Below, piece by piece: positions 34,626 to 43,587 of a DNA stretch of 64,000 bases. Made by a program: the position numbers and the translations under genes. The notes under the pieces are model-generated. The model was given only the letters and a program-made list of their open reading frames with translations. It made no database searches and was not told the origin of the DNA. The stretch comes from Comamonas sp009360615. Its GTDB lineage: Bacteria; Pseudomonadota; Gammaproteobacteria; Burkholderiales; Burkholderiaceae_C. The stretch is from NCBI RefSeq assembly GCF_035784015.1, contig NZ_JALKOW010000002.1. One strand, 5' to 3'. Within the stretch, counting starts at the first letter, position 1; each line of letters opens with the position of its first letter.

Positions 34626-34657
34626 ATTATTCAACAATAATTGTATTATTGAATAAT
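34626..34657 (+). promoter_or_regulatory. ArsR operator/promoter
   Basis: ATTATTCAA (34626-34634) and TTGAATAAT (34649-34657) form a 9-bp inverted repeat in an A/T-only region that runs into the arsR start codon. ArsR-family repressors bind such long AT-rich dyads and release on arsenite. Confidence 0.75.
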
Positions 34658-34979
34658 GAAAGAAGATCAAGTGATTCGTTCCCTGTCCGCGCTCGCCCAT
34701 GAGGCACGTCTGCGCGTCTTTCGCGCGCTGGTGGTTGCGGGGCCGGCGGGGCTGACGCCCGGCGCCTTGGCGGAGCAGTTGGGTATCGCTTCCAATGCCC
34801 TGTCATTTCATCTGAAGGAGCTGTCCCGCGCTGAGCTTGTGAGTCCGAAGAGAGTAGGCCGAAATGTGTGGTACAGCGCGGCGTTCCCCGTCATGAATGG
34901 CCTGCTCGCCTATCTCACCGAAAACTGCTGCCAGGGTGCAGCCTGCTCCCCAGAGGCCGCCGCTTTATGCCGGTGCTGA
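34656..34979 (+). CDS. arsR: Arsenite-responsive repressor ArsR
   Basis: 107 residues. Winged helix of the ArsR/SmtB family (LSALAHEARLRVFRALVVAG, ALSFHLKELSRAELV). The arsenite site is at the C-terminus: Cys91, Cys92 and Cys97 in ENCCQGAACS plus Cys105 and Cys107, similar to the C-terminal Cys trio known in Acidithiobacillus ArsR rather than the helix-5 site of E. coli ArsR. It represses the operon via the overlapping dyad and leads arsRBCH. Confidence 0.93.
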   Translation: MKEDQVIRSLSALAHEARLRVFRALVVAGPAGLTPGALAEQLGIASNALSFHLKELSRAELVSPKRVGRNVWYSAAFPVMNGLLAYLTENCCQGAACSPEAAALCRC

Positions 34980-35004
34980 CGTGGCTGTTGCGACGAGCAG
35001 TTCA

Positions 35005-36294
35005 ATGTTGACGGCCATCCTGATTTTCATCTTCACTCTGACGCTGGTCATCTGGCAGCCGCGCGGTCTTGGTATTGGCTGGAGCGCCTCCGCTGGGGCC
35101 GGTATCGCGCTGCTGTTGGGCGTCGTGCACTTCGCTGATATGGGGGTGGTCTGGCATCTCGTCTGGAATGCCACGGCGACCTTTGTCGCCGTCATCATCA
35201 TCAGCCTTTTGCTCGATGAGGCCGGTTTCTTCGAATGGGCTGCCTTGCACTTTGCCCGCTGGGGTGGCCGCAGCGGAGTCAAGCTGTTTGCTTTCATCGT
35301 GCTGCTGGGGGCCGCCGTATCGGCGCTGTTCGCCAATGACGGAGCTGCGCTGATTCTCACGCCTATCGTGATGGCCATTCTGGTGGCGCTGGGCTTTTCT
35401 CCGGCGGCAACGCTGGCGTTTGTCATGGCCGCCGGATTTATTGCCGACACGGCGAGCCTGCCGCTGATCGTCTCCAATCTGGTGAATATCGTGTCTGCCG
35501 ACTTTTTCAAGATCGGCTTCGACGACTACGCATCGGTGATGGTGCCGGTCAACATCGCCTCGGTCCTGATCAGCCTCGGAGTGCTGCTGCTGTTTTTCCG
35601 ACACGATATTCCTGCCACCTACGATGTGGCCCAGCTCAAACAGCCGTCGGCTGCGATCAAGGATGTGGCCACCTTCCAGGCTGGCTGGGTCGTGCTGGTC
35701 TTGCTTCTGGTCGGCTTCTTCGCGCTGGAGCCCCTGGGGGTCCCTGTCAGTGCGGTGGCCGCCGTGGGCGCTGCGATTTTGCTGGCGGTGGCTGCGCGTG
35801 GCCATGTCATCAGCACCAGGAAGGTGCTTCATGGCGCGCCGTGGCAGATCGTGGTGTTCTCACTGGGGATGTACCTGGTGGTCTATGGGCTGCGCAACGC
35901 GGGCCTTACGGATTACATCGCCATGTTGCTGAACCAGTTTGCAGTTGGCGGCGTTTGGACCGCTTCACTGGGCACAGGTGTGCTGTCTGCGGTGCTGTCC
36001 TCCATCATGAACAACATGCCCACGGTCTTGATCGTGGCCTTGTCGATCGATGCATCCACGGCCAGCGGGGCGGTCAAGGAGGCCATGGTCTACGCCAATG
36101 TGATTGGCTGCGATCTCGGCCCCAAGATCACGCCGATTGGCAGCCTGGCCACGCTCCTGTGGCTGCATGTGCTCGCCAGGAAGGGCACAACCATTGGCTG
36201 GGGCGGCTACTTCAAAGTCGGTGCGGTGCTGACCATGCCCGTGCTGCTCATCACACTTGCAGCGCTGGCCTTGCGGCTCAGTGTGGCGTCTTGA
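35005..36294 (+). CDS. arsB: Arsenite efflux permease ArsB
   Basis: 429 residues from ATG 35005 (GTG 34981 is an alternative; the frame from 34897 overlaps arsR). It matches E. coli-type ArsB along its length: VIWQPRGLGIGW, LLLDEAGFFEWAALH, ALFANDGAALILTPIV, GFIADTASLPLIVSNLVNIV, SIMNNMPTVL, CDLGPKITPIGSLATLLWLH. Twelve membrane helices. It extrudes As(III)/Sb(III) using the proton gradient. Confidence 0.95.
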   Translation: MLTAILIFIFTLTLVIWQPRGLGIGWSASAGAGIALLLGVVHFADMGVVWHLVWNATATFVAVIIISLLLDEAGFFEWAALHFARWGGRSGVKLFAFIVLLGAAVSALFANDGAALILTPIVMAILVALGFSPAATLAFVMAAGFIADTASLPLIVSNLVNIVSADFFKIGFDDYASVMVPVNIASVLISLGVLLLFFRHDIPATYDVAQLKQPSAAIKDVATFQAGWVVLVLLLVGFFALEPLGVPVSAVAAVGAAILLAVAARGHVISTRKVLHGAPWQIVVFSLGMYLVVYGLRNAGLTDYIAMLLNQFAVGGVWTASLGTGVLSAVLSSIMNNMPTVLIVALSIDASTASGAVKEAMVYANVIGCDLGPKITPIGSLATLLWLHVLARKGTTIGWGGYFKVGAVLTMPVLLITLAALALRLSVAS

Positions 36295-36318
36295 ATCTTT
36301 GCAACGGAAGTCTACGCT

Positions 36319-36750
36319 ATGAGCGACATCACGATCTACCACAACCCTGCTTGCGGTACCTCTCGCAATGCTCTGGCCCTGATCCGCAACAGCGGGGAAG
36401 AGCCCACGGTCATTGAGTACCTCAAGACACCACCTGATCGCGCCACGCTGGTGGGCCTGATCCAAGCCATGGGCATGCCGGTGCGCGCTGTGTTGCGCCA
36501 AAAAGGCACGCCATATGACGAGTTGGGTCTGGGCGCGCCCAAATGGACGGACGAGCAATTGATTGATTTCATGCTCCAGCACCCCATCCTGATCAATCGT
36601 CCGATCGTGGTGAGCCCTCTGGGAACCCGCCTGTGCCGCCCCTCCGAGGTTGTGCTGGATATCCTGCCGCAGCCACAACAGGCCGCGTTCTCCAAAGAAG
36701 ACGGGCAAGTTGTCATTGACTCGAAAGGAAATCGAATTGGCAAGCGCTGA
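36319..36750 (+). CDS. arsC: Arsenate reductase ArsC, glutaredoxin type
   Basis: 143 residues. Catalytic Cys12 in HNPACGTSRN and the Arg triad positions (RQKGTPY, INRPIVV, GTRLCRPSE) follow plasmid R773 ArsC. It reduces arsenate to arsenite with glutaredoxin/GSH, feeding ArsB. Its last 14 bases overlap the arsH start. Confidence 0.95.
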   Translation: MSDITIYHNPACGTSRNALALIRNSGEEPTVIEYLKTPPDRATLVGLIQAMGMPVRAVLRQKGTPYDELGLGAPKWTDEQLIDFMLQHPILINRPIVVSPLGTRLCRPSEVVLDILPQPQQAAFSKEDGQVVIDSKGNRIGKR

Positions 36751-37453
36751 TCTACCGAACCTCGACGAACAAGCCTTTGAAAGGCCCAGCCTGGAAGGCC
36801 TGTTGCCCGCACAACGTGCTGCGCATGCGCCGCGTATTCTGCTGTTGTATGGCTCGGTTCGCGATCGCTCCTATAGCCGGCTGTTGACCGAAGAGGCGGC
36901 ACGCTTGCTGCGCAGGATGGGCGCCGAGACCAGGATCTACGATCCGCGCGGTCTGCCTCTGCCCGATGGCGCGCCTGAGGATCACTCCAAGGTCCAGGAG
37001 CTGCGCGAACTGGCGCAATGGGCCGAGGGCATGGTCTGGACGTCTCCCGAGCGTCACGGTGCGATGAGCAGTATTCTCAAGGCGCAGATTGACTGGATTC
37101 CTTTGTCCGTGGGTGCGATACGACCGACACAAGGCAAGACATTGGCGGTGATGCAAGTCTCGGGCGGCTCGCAGTCGTTCAATGCGGTCAACCAGATGCG
37201 GGTGCTGGGCCGCTGGATGCGGATGATCACCGTGCCCAATCAGTCCTCCGTGGCCAAGGCATTCACCGAGTTCGATGAGGCTGGCCGGATGAAGCCGTCG
37301 TCGTATTACGATCGGGTCGTGGACGTCATGGAAGAGCTCGTCAAGTTCACTCTGATGACGCGGGACTGTGCGGGCTATCTGGTAAATCGCTATAGCGAGC
37401 GCTGTGAGAGTGCGGAAGAGCTGTCCCAACGAGTCCACCAGCGAAGCATCTGA
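36737..37453 (+). CDS. arsH: ArsH organoarsenical oxidase / flavin reductase
   Basis: 238 residues from TTG 36737 (ribosome site AAGGAAA); homologues start at this point, whereas ATG 36650 lies inside arsC. Flavodoxin-like with GSVRDRSYSRLLTEEAARLL (FMN phosphate site) and SPERHGAMSSILKAQIDWIP, SGGSQSFNAVNQMR. ArsH oxidises trivalent organoarsenicals or reduces flavin/quinone substrates with NADPH. It completes arsRBCH. Confidence 0.95.
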   Translation: MASADLPNLDEQAFERPSLEGLLPAQRAAHAPRILLLYGSVRDRSYSRLLTEEAARLLRRMGAETRIYDPRGLPLPDGAPEDHSKVQELRELAQWAEGMVWTSPERHGAMSSILKAQIDWIPLSVGAIRPTQGKTLAVMQVSGGSQSFNAVNQMRVLGRWMRMITVPNQSSVAKAFTEFDEAGRMKPSSYYDRVVDVMEELVKFTLMTRDCAGYLVNRYSERCESAEELSQRVHQRSI

Positions 37454-37471
37454 GCGATACCCGATTAGACA

Positions 37472-37506
37472 AAAGGCCTTGGATTTCTCAACCCAAGGCC
37501 TTGAAT
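37472..37506 (-). terminator. Terminator between arsH and tRNA-Pro
   Basis: AAGGCCTTGG and CCAAGGCCTT form a 10-bp stem. The minus strand continues TTTTGTC, so it serves the tRNA gene; it may also stop arsH. Confidence 0.7.
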
Positions 37507-37510
37507 CGTT

Positions 37511-37587
37511 TGGTCGGAGCGGCGGGATTCGAACTCGCGACCCTCTGCTCCCAAAGCAGATGCGCTACCAGGCTGCGCTACGCTCCG
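37511..37587 (-). tRNA. tRNA-Pro(TGG)
   Basis: 77 bases on the minus strand including encoded CCA. Acceptor CGGAGCG / CGCTCCG, D-arm, anticodon loop TTTGGGA with TGG, variable loop and T-arm GCGAGTTCGAATCCCGC all pair correctly. Confidence 0.97.
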
Positions 37588-37740
37588 AAGGGAGTTAATG
37601 TAGCGCTAAATTGATCGCGGAAATTCGAAATTCCAGTTTCTGCAGGGTGCAAAGTGATATTTCGGGCACTTCGTGGACGCAAGCATTGGCTCGTTTGTTG
37701 CTGCAACCCCTTGTTGCCCCTGTTCTGGTTCCTGCTGCAG

Positions 37741-37815
37741 AAATCGCACCGATTTCGCACCGACGCCTTGGAAAACGCTTGGAACAAGTGCGACATGCTG
37801 GTTCCATTCCCGCGA
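37741..37815. repeat. Dispersed repeat, right copy
   Basis: Partner of 27561-27635: 26 identical bases, then partial identity ending in a degenerate T-arm-like TGGTTCCATTCCCGC. It lies in an 840-base non-coding stretch (37588-38425) between tRNA-Pro and the chemoreceptor. Confidence 0.6.
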
Positions 37816-37866
37816 GACTCATCACTCTCCGCCCACGCAACCAGCAAAGCCGGGTTGTTGCAGCCA

Positions 37867-37907
37867 GACTGGCGTAGCTCAGCTGGATAGAGCAGCAGCC
37901 TTCTAAG
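37867..37907 (+). pseudogene. 5' half of a tRNA-Arg gene
   Basis: GGCGTAGCTCAGCTGGATAG and the following bases to the anticodon (CAGCCTTCTAAGC) match the intact tRNA-Arg at 46916 with four differences in 38 bases. Identity ends just after the anticodon loop, and no 3' half follows. Tyrosine recombinases often cross over at that point, so this may be an integration scar. Confidence 0.7.
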
Positions 37908-38234
37908 CTCACCTCACAATCCAGCGCAAAAGCGGGTTCCCCGAGGCTTTATGCTCGGCTTTGCTGTATGCATCAAACGATGCGGAAGTGCTGCCGCATA
38001 AGCCATTGCGGAGCAACCGGGATGCATTCGGTGACGGTCCTCCAACTTTTGAAGTTTGGCGGGCCAGGTTGCCGCATCGCAGACGGCAAACGAGCCATCG
38101 CTGTCATCCGCGCTTTGAGGATCGCTGCCAGGCATGCGGCGATTGCTGTGGCTCATGGCTGCGTCGTGACCTATCGCTCAGCCATCAGCAGCCAAGATCA
38201 TGATCGTGACGAAGTCACTCCTGTCATAGGCAAG

Positions 38235-38279
38235 GCAACAACGAAGCGATGCCCCCTGGGGGCATCGCTTCGTTGTTGC
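38235..38279. repeat. Perfect 22-bp hairpin
   Basis: Two 22-base arms with a single central T (38257); the inner part is GATGCCCCC/GGGGGCATC and the outer part GCAACAACG/CGTTGTTGC. It lies 150 bases after the chemoreceptor stop in an otherwise empty region (38.0-38.4 kb). Possible terminator of that gene or a dispersed palindrome. Confidence 0.75.
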
Positions 38280-38425
38280 TTATTCTGGCCGGGATGGCCT
38301 TCAGATCGAGTTTGCTGATTGTGCCGTACCGACGACTCGCGGCTCCAGCCGATCAATCATTCTCCAGGACACTTCCTGGCGTCCATGAGATGCTCTATTG
38401 AACCGGATGACGGTCGTACCAGCAC

Positions 38426-40366
38426 TCATGTTTGAGAGAGGATTTCTGGATCCTTCTCGAGGCCTTGGGAAGCGACCGTATTTCCGGTTTGGGCCTGCCA
38501 GGGTTTTCCGGGGGACATCAAGCGATGCGAGCCAACCGCAGATCCGGCCAACCGACCGCTGCCCGCATCGTGGGCCTGCAGCTTGAAGCCGGCCACCACT
38601 TCGGCCAGCTGGTGCGCCTGCTGCTGCAGCGACTGCGCCGCTGCGGTGGCCTGTTCCACCAGAGCGGCGTTCTGCTGCGTGCTCTGGTCCATCTGGGTAA
38701 CGGCGCTGCCGACCTCGGCAATGCCCCGGCTCTGCTCCTGGCTGGCATTGCTGATTTCGGCCACGATGGCCGTGACGCGGTTGACACTGTCCACCACGTC
38801 CTGCATGGTGGTGCCCGCCTCATGCACCAGGCGGCTGCCCGAGCTGACTTGGCTCACGGAATCGTCGATCAACGCCTTGATTTCCTTGGCGGCCTCGGCC
38901 GAGCGCTGCGCCAGCTGACGCACTTCGGCCGCCACCACGGCAAAGCCGCGGCCTTGCTCGCCAGCGCGCGCGGCCTCCACAGCCGCATTCAGCGCCAGGA
39001 TGTTGGTCTGGAAGGCGATGGAGTCGATGACCTGGATGATGTCCACGATACGGCGCGCCGAGGCCTCGATGCCGCCCATGGTCTGCACCACCTGGCCCAC
39101 CACGGCACCGCCTTGTGTGGCCACTTCGGAGGCATTGCTCGCCAGCTCGCTGGCTTGGCGTGCGCTGGCCGCGTTCTGCTGAACAGTGGCAGTGAGCTGC
39201 TCCATAGCGGCAGCGGTCTCTTCGAGCGAGCTGGCCTGCTGCTCGGTGCGCGAGGACAGGTCTTGGTTGCCGCTGGCGATCTCGCTGGTGGCAATCCGCA
39301 CTGACTCCGAGGATTGGCGGATGCGCAGCAGCACGGCGGCTATCTTGTCGGTGAAATGGTTGAAGGCCGTGGCGATCTGGGTCAGTTCGTCCTTGCCCGC
39401 GGTATCCAGGCGCCGCGTCAGATCGCCTTCACCCGAGGCAATATCCTCCAGCGCATCGCGCACGACGAAGAGGCGGCGCAGTAGACGGTTCACGCTGGCC
39501 GACAGCAGCGCCACGGCCACCGCCACGCACAGCGCCGCGATCAGCATCTCCATCTGCAGCAGCTGGCGTGCAGCGGCCGTCGCTTCGGCTTTGTCCACGG
39601 CCACGCCCAGCAGCCAGGGCGTGCCGTCCACCCGCGACGCATAGACCAATTGCGTTGCGCCATTCACGTCCACTTCGGCGCTGCCGCCGTCCTGCGCCAG
39701 TTTCTGCAGCAGCCCGCCATCAAGCTGCGGCGCGATGCCGGTGGAGGGCTTCATGACCAGTTCCGCCTTGGCATAGGCCAGGATGTTGGACTGCCCGTCC
39801 AGCAGGAAGGCAAAGCTCTTGCCAGTGGCGTGGATGGAGTTCACCTTGCGCGTCACGGTATCCAGATGCATGTCTGTCCCAACCACGGCCGTGTACTGGC
39901 CGGCCGGCCCCACGGGCTCGACGAAGCTGATCGTCAGCTTGCCGGTGCTGGCATCGATATAGGGAGGTGTGACGCCGGGCCTGCCGGCCTGGACGGCCTG
40001 CTTGTACCAGGGGCGCTCCGTACCGACATAGTTCTCTGGCATGGGGTGGGAGAACACATGGGCACCGCTGGCGTAGACGAAATAAGTGTCGTCGAAACCG
40101 CCGGCCTGCTTGGCCGCCAGCAGAAAGGGCACGGGCTCCTGCTTATCCACGGCCTGCTGCAGCGAGCTGGTGATGCGCTGCTTGTCTCGCACCCACTCGG
40201 CCAGATCATTGGCATGCAGCTTCGTGAGCTGGCTGATGCGCTCGTCGAGCGAACGCTCGGTACCGCTGCGCACCGAGAAAAAGGTGGAGAGCGCCAGGGC
40301 AAGCAGCGAGAGTGTGGTGATGGCTACACAGATTCCGATCAGGCGAGCGCGCAGGCTATTTAACAT
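38426..40366 (-). CDS. Methyl-accepting chemotaxis protein with dCache sensor
   Basis: 646 residues from ATG 40366 (M-L-N-S-L-R-A-R-L); the longer frame from 40471 crosses a promoter-like palindrome. TM helix at 8-30, a periplasmic double Cache domain (FVYASGAHVFSHPMPENYVG, RPWYKQAVQAGRPGVTPPY), TM2 near 275-293, HAMP, then the signalling tip with NILALNAAVEAARAGEQGRG. No C-terminal NWETF-like pentapeptide. The Cache type often binds amino acids or organic acids. Confidence 0.93.
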   Translation of the reverse strand: MLNSLRARLIGICVAITTLSLLALALSTFFSVRSGTERSLDERISQLTKLHANDLAEWVRDKQRITSSLQQAVDKQEPVPFLLAAKQAGGFDDTYFVYASGAHVFSHPMPENYVGTERPWYKQAVQAGRPGVTPPYIDASTGKLTISFVEPVGPAGQYTAVVGTDMHLDTVTRKVNSIHATGKSFAFLLDGQSNILAYAKAELVMKPSTGIAPQLDGGLLQKLAQDGGSAEVDVNGATQLVYASRVDGTPWLLGVAVDKAEATAAARQLLQMEMLIAALCVAVAVALLSASVNRLLRRLFVVRDALEDIASGEGDLTRRLDTAGKDELTQIATAFNHFTDKIAAVLLRIRQSSESVRIATSEIASGNQDLSSRTEQQASSLEETAAAMEQLTATVQQNAASARQASELASNASEVATQGGAVVGQVVQTMGGIEASARRIVDIIQVIDSIAFQTNILALNAAVEAARAGEQGRGFAVVAAEVRQLAQRSAEAAKEIKALIDDSVSQVSSGSRLVHEAGTTMQDVVDSVNRVTAIVAEISNASQEQSRGIAEVGSAVTQMDQSTQQNAALVEQATAAAQSLQQQAHQLAEVVAGFKLQAHDAGSGRLAGSAVGSHRLMSPGKPWQAQTGNTVASQGLEKDPEILSQT

Positions 40367-40956
40367 GAAAACAATTCCACAAAGCGTAATATTTTGTGGG
40401 AAGTCAATGTACATTGATTCAGGTAATGGAAATTTCTTCGCGAGGGAGGCAATTTCCCTAAGACCGTTCAATGGCTCTCATGGCGGCAGCGCTATCAGTC
40501 ACGTCACTCACAGACATGCACTGACGACAAGAAGCAGACCGCCAGGATTGAGTGGTAGCAAGTCGAACTGGCTGCAGCCCGCAAGACTATCGTGAAGCTG
40601 CCGTCTGGGACAGGCGGCCTTCAACGACCGGTGTTGGCGGTCGCTGCCGTTCAGGCACCGGATCGTGAATGGCTCGGTTCAGTCTGATGCAGACCCCGGT
40701 CGGAGCACCCGCAAGGACTGCTTTGGGTCGATAGTGTGAGCGCGGTAAAGCGCCAGGAAGCAGGCACCGAGACACGCGAACCATTTCGGAAAGGTCAGGT
40801 GCCAGCGGGCTCCACGAACTGGTGCTATCGGCCACAATCGGACGCTCGCGGCGGACTGCTTCGCATTAAGCTGGCCGTATTCCGAGGTAATGCATCCATC
40901 AACGAATCACACTCAACGTCCGATATGACCAGCCGCAAGAGGCGTGGGACGCTGTA
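40367..40956. other. Intergenic stretch with a 14-bp palindrome
   Basis: 590 bases upstream of the chemoreceptor. TCAATGTACATTGA (40404-40417) is a perfect palindrome 38 bases before its start. The remaining DNA has no convincing frame. Confidence 0.55.
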
Positions 40957-41178
40957 ATGGCCGCCTACAGAGCTATGCCTGGCTGGATTGAATCAGACGA
41001 TATGCCGCATTGGTTCGGAACTGAAAGTGATGAGAGGTACGTGATGGCGTCCGTGGAGCCCAGTGGGATCGTGCTTGAGGGAAAAATGGAGGCCTTTGAG
41101 TGGGAGCACTGGGTCGCAGACCTGTGCACTCGGCTCTCAATTGTCCTCGGTCGCCCTGTTGGAGACGCGGAGAGCTAA
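40957..41178 (+). CDS. Small acidic protein, unknown
   Basis: 73 residues. MAAYRAMPGWIESDDMPHWF then SVEPSGIVLEGKMEAFEWEH and a helical end (WVADLCTRLSIVLGRPVG). Composition is that of a real soluble protein. It starts a 2.5 kb group of unknown genes. Ribosome site AAGAGGCG. Confidence 0.55.
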   Translation: MAAYRAMPGWIESDDMPHWFGTESDERYVMASVEPSGIVLEGKMEAFEWEHWVADLCTRLSIVLGRPVGDAES

Positions 41179-41308
41179 CCGGGGGGGAGCTACGCGCCTA
41201 TTTATCGAGGCGGGGCAACGGCTACAAAGGGTCAAACAATGACAGCCGCAACCGGCCAGAAACAGCCATACTCTGATCAGAATAGACAGCTTTATTTTGT
41301 CCAGCCAT

Positions 41309-41872
41309 ATGCCTTTGCCAACTCCCATTACTGTCCAGAGTCACCCCTCTTTCCTGACCGTCTATATGTGTTGGGGTATGGCAGTATTTGGCTTATTGCT
41401 GGGATTCTTGCATACCGAAAACCTGATCATGGCGGTGGTTTTTTCGGGAGTCGGCTTGATACTTTTCTGGAATAAGTTGATTGCAAGCCGGCGACAAGTC
41501 ACGTTAAATGCATCTAGTGGTCAAGTGACCATTTTGAGCGTCTCAGCCTTCTTTAAGCCAAAGCAGTGCTCCTATCCTCTAGAGATGTTTGGCTCAGTTC
41601 AGTCATACGTCCTGCAAGGCAAGAGTCCCGTCAACCGCGTAGAACTGCTCACTAAGACCGGGGGCGAGGCATTGTTGCTTGCTCTATTCGAACCGGCAAA
41701 TGTTGCCCCTTCGTTCTTCTCTTTCCCGGCAGACGGGGAAAACAAGAGCGCAGAGCGCCTCCGGCAAGAGATCGCTGGTCAGTTAGGGCTTCTTGATCGA
41801 GGTTTTCTCGGAAACAGGATGTTCGGCGTGCAACTAAAAGACTGTTGTGGATGCTCAGTTGCCAAAGGATGA
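41309..41872 (+). CDS. Membrane protein with two helices and a C-terminal cytosolic domain
   Basis: 187 residues from ATG 41309 (TTG 41297 possible). Two hydrophobic segments near residues 17-55 (YMCWGMAVFGLLLGFLH, LIMAVVFSGVGLILFW), then a beta-rich domain (QVTLNASSGQVTILSV), as seen in small membrane proteins with a PH-like fold. Ends with a Cys-rich tail (DCCGCSVAKG). No family named with confidence. Confidence 0.55.
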   Translation: MPLPTPITVQSHPSFLTVYMCWGMAVFGLLLGFLHTENLIMAVVFSGVGLILFWNKLIASRRQVTLNASSGQVTILSVSAFFKPKQCSYPLEMFGSVQSYVLQGKSPVNRVELLTKTGGEALLLALFEPANVAPSFFSFPADGENKSAERLRQEIAGQLGLLDRGFLGNRMFGVQLKDCCGCSVAKG

Positions 41873-41984
41873 GCTTGAATGGCGGCAGGGGATCGGTCAG
41901 CGACGGTCCCAGATCGGCCAGAAGCGGTCCTTGGCCGTAGGTTGCCGCAGCGAAGAGTGGCGGCAAGTGGAAAGCTTCTCTGTC

Positions 41985-42443
41985 TTACTTGCCGCCGCAG
42001 TACATGAGCGTGTTACATACGACGACTTGATTGAATGTAATGGCCAGGAGAACAGAACACAAAGCCGCCATGGTTGTGGCAAGTGATCCTAGGTTGGCTT
42101 CACGATTCTGAATGTATAGGGCAATCCCTGCACCTGCCAGTGCACCTGGCAGTGTGAACAAATAGCCCAGCCATGCCATGGAGTCTGGATGCAGGCGCGT
42201 AAGAGCCCAGATACCGAATGCAGCCAAATAAATGGTCATTCCAAAGGCAATACCAGCAATGACGGCAGAGCGGGGTTTGCACATAGAAACCAGCGCGAGC
42301 ACGGCGAAGTGAGGCCCCCAGTACCAAGCCATGTTGCCCAAAACGTAGTTCTTGGGGGAAAGCAGGAAGGCCACAGCTAAACCTGAGATGCATGCTGCCA
42401 CTGCGATATGACGCTCAAAGCGGCGAGAGGTTTCAAGAGGCAT
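41985..42443 (-). CDS. Four-helix membrane protein, unknown
   Basis: 152 residues with hydrophobic segments at about 11-30, 37-54, 61-82 and 88-110 plus a possible fifth at 125-143. It reads against its neighbours. No family recognised. Confidence 0.55.
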   Translation of the reverse strand: MPLETSRRFERHIAVAACISGLAVAFLLSPKNYVLGNMAWYWGPHFAVLALVSMCKPRSAVIAGIAFGMTIYLAAFGIWALTRLHPDSMAWLGYLFTLPGALAGAGIALYIQNREANLGSLATTMAALCSVLLAITFNQVVVCNTLMYCGGK

Positions 42444-42906
42444 GGAGCACCCGCTGGTACGTCTTACTTTTCAAGAGTTCGGAAACAATCGCATATCCCC
42501 CTTGCTTTCCACTGAAGATTTAGCTCAAGTGCATTTGCTTAATCCGGTTGGTGGCGCGATTCAATACCGGAATGCCTGCAGTCGATTTGCGACAGTCACA
42601 GATCGGCTGTGGATTCATTCCATCATTGGTCTTTGACGACTCACAACAAGCTCCAATCTTGAAATTTTTAGGTTTTTCTGAAATTTTTGTTTGCGATTGC
42701 TTACTGCCATAAATACGGATATGGTCATTTTTATAAGAGCGACGAGTCAAACCTTTTTGGCCTGTAGCGCTTATGTGCCGTACGGTAACAGCTCTTACCT
42801 TGTTCGTATTGCTTTGACCGCCCCGCCCCCTATTCACCAGCGTTGGGTCTAATCTGGCGCTTAAGCCAACCCGCCTACGCCGGTATTTCATAAGATCTCA
42901 CAAGCA
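42444..42906. other. Intergenic stretch
   Basis: 463 bases. A segment at about 42583-42610 (GATTTGCGACAGTCACAGATC) resembles the hairpin at 43588-43610. No gene seen. Confidence 0.45.
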
Positions 42907-43506
42907 ATGCTCTCTCCCGGCGAACAACCTCGAACGCGTCCCCTGAGCCTTCGAAGAGTCTTCCTCCTACTTTGCTTGTGTGCTGGCATTGCCGGCTTGT
43001 TGTTGTCGCAGGCAGGGAACTTGAGGGAGTACAAGCGGTACTTCACGGAAGCTCGCAAACCTGCATCGCTCGATATCTCGGCACTATCCGAGGAGTGGAC
43101 AGAACGCCGTCTCAAGGAGCACTTCAGCGGCTATCCCGTCAGTTGCTATCCCTATCGAGGCCCCCTCGCAGTGCAACATGTCTGTGCTGTGGAGGTCAGT
43201 TCGACGAATGGCGTTCCCACTCTCTACATGTCGTTCTTCTTTGCGGGCGGTCTTCTTGACCAAGTCTCGATCAACGTCCCGTGGTGGTCCCATCAAGCAG
43301 CCTACAAGCACCTCGTCACATCGCTCGGGTCACCGCCCGCTTCCCAGTTTCTTCCCCGTAGTGGGGTCCGTTTGCACGGCTGGCAGCTTGGCAACGGCTC
43401 GGCCGTCTTTCTCAATCGCGACCGCCCCATGAACCCGCTGCAGTGGAATGCAATCTACTGGCGTAGTTCGACTGGATGCAAACATGAAGGCTGCTTCCGC
43501 GAGTAA
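42907..43506 (+). CDS. Single-pass membrane protein, unknown
   Basis: 199 residues. A basic start, one membrane anchor (VFLLLCLCAGIAGLLLSQAG), then a periplasmic domain with several Cys (PVSCYPYRGPLAVQHVCAVE; end SSTGCKHEGCFRE) that could form disulfides. Start ATG 42907 is the most upstream option. No family recognised. Confidence 0.55.
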   Translation: MLSPGEQPRTRPLSLRRVFLLLCLCAGIAGLLLSQAGNLREYKRYFTEARKPASLDISALSEEWTERRLKEHFSGYPVSCYPYRGPLAVQHVCAVEVSSTNGVPTLYMSFFFAGGLLDQVSINVPWWSHQAAYKHLVTSLGSPPASQFLPRSGVRLHGWQLGNGSAVFLNRDRPMNPLQWNAIYWRSSTGCKHEGCFRE

Positions 43507-43587
43507 GCCTGCCAATTCATTCAAGCCGACGCCGCTTCGCGGCAAGGCTTAGCTAAGGCGTCAGTGCCTAGACTGTCCGCTCAGGGC

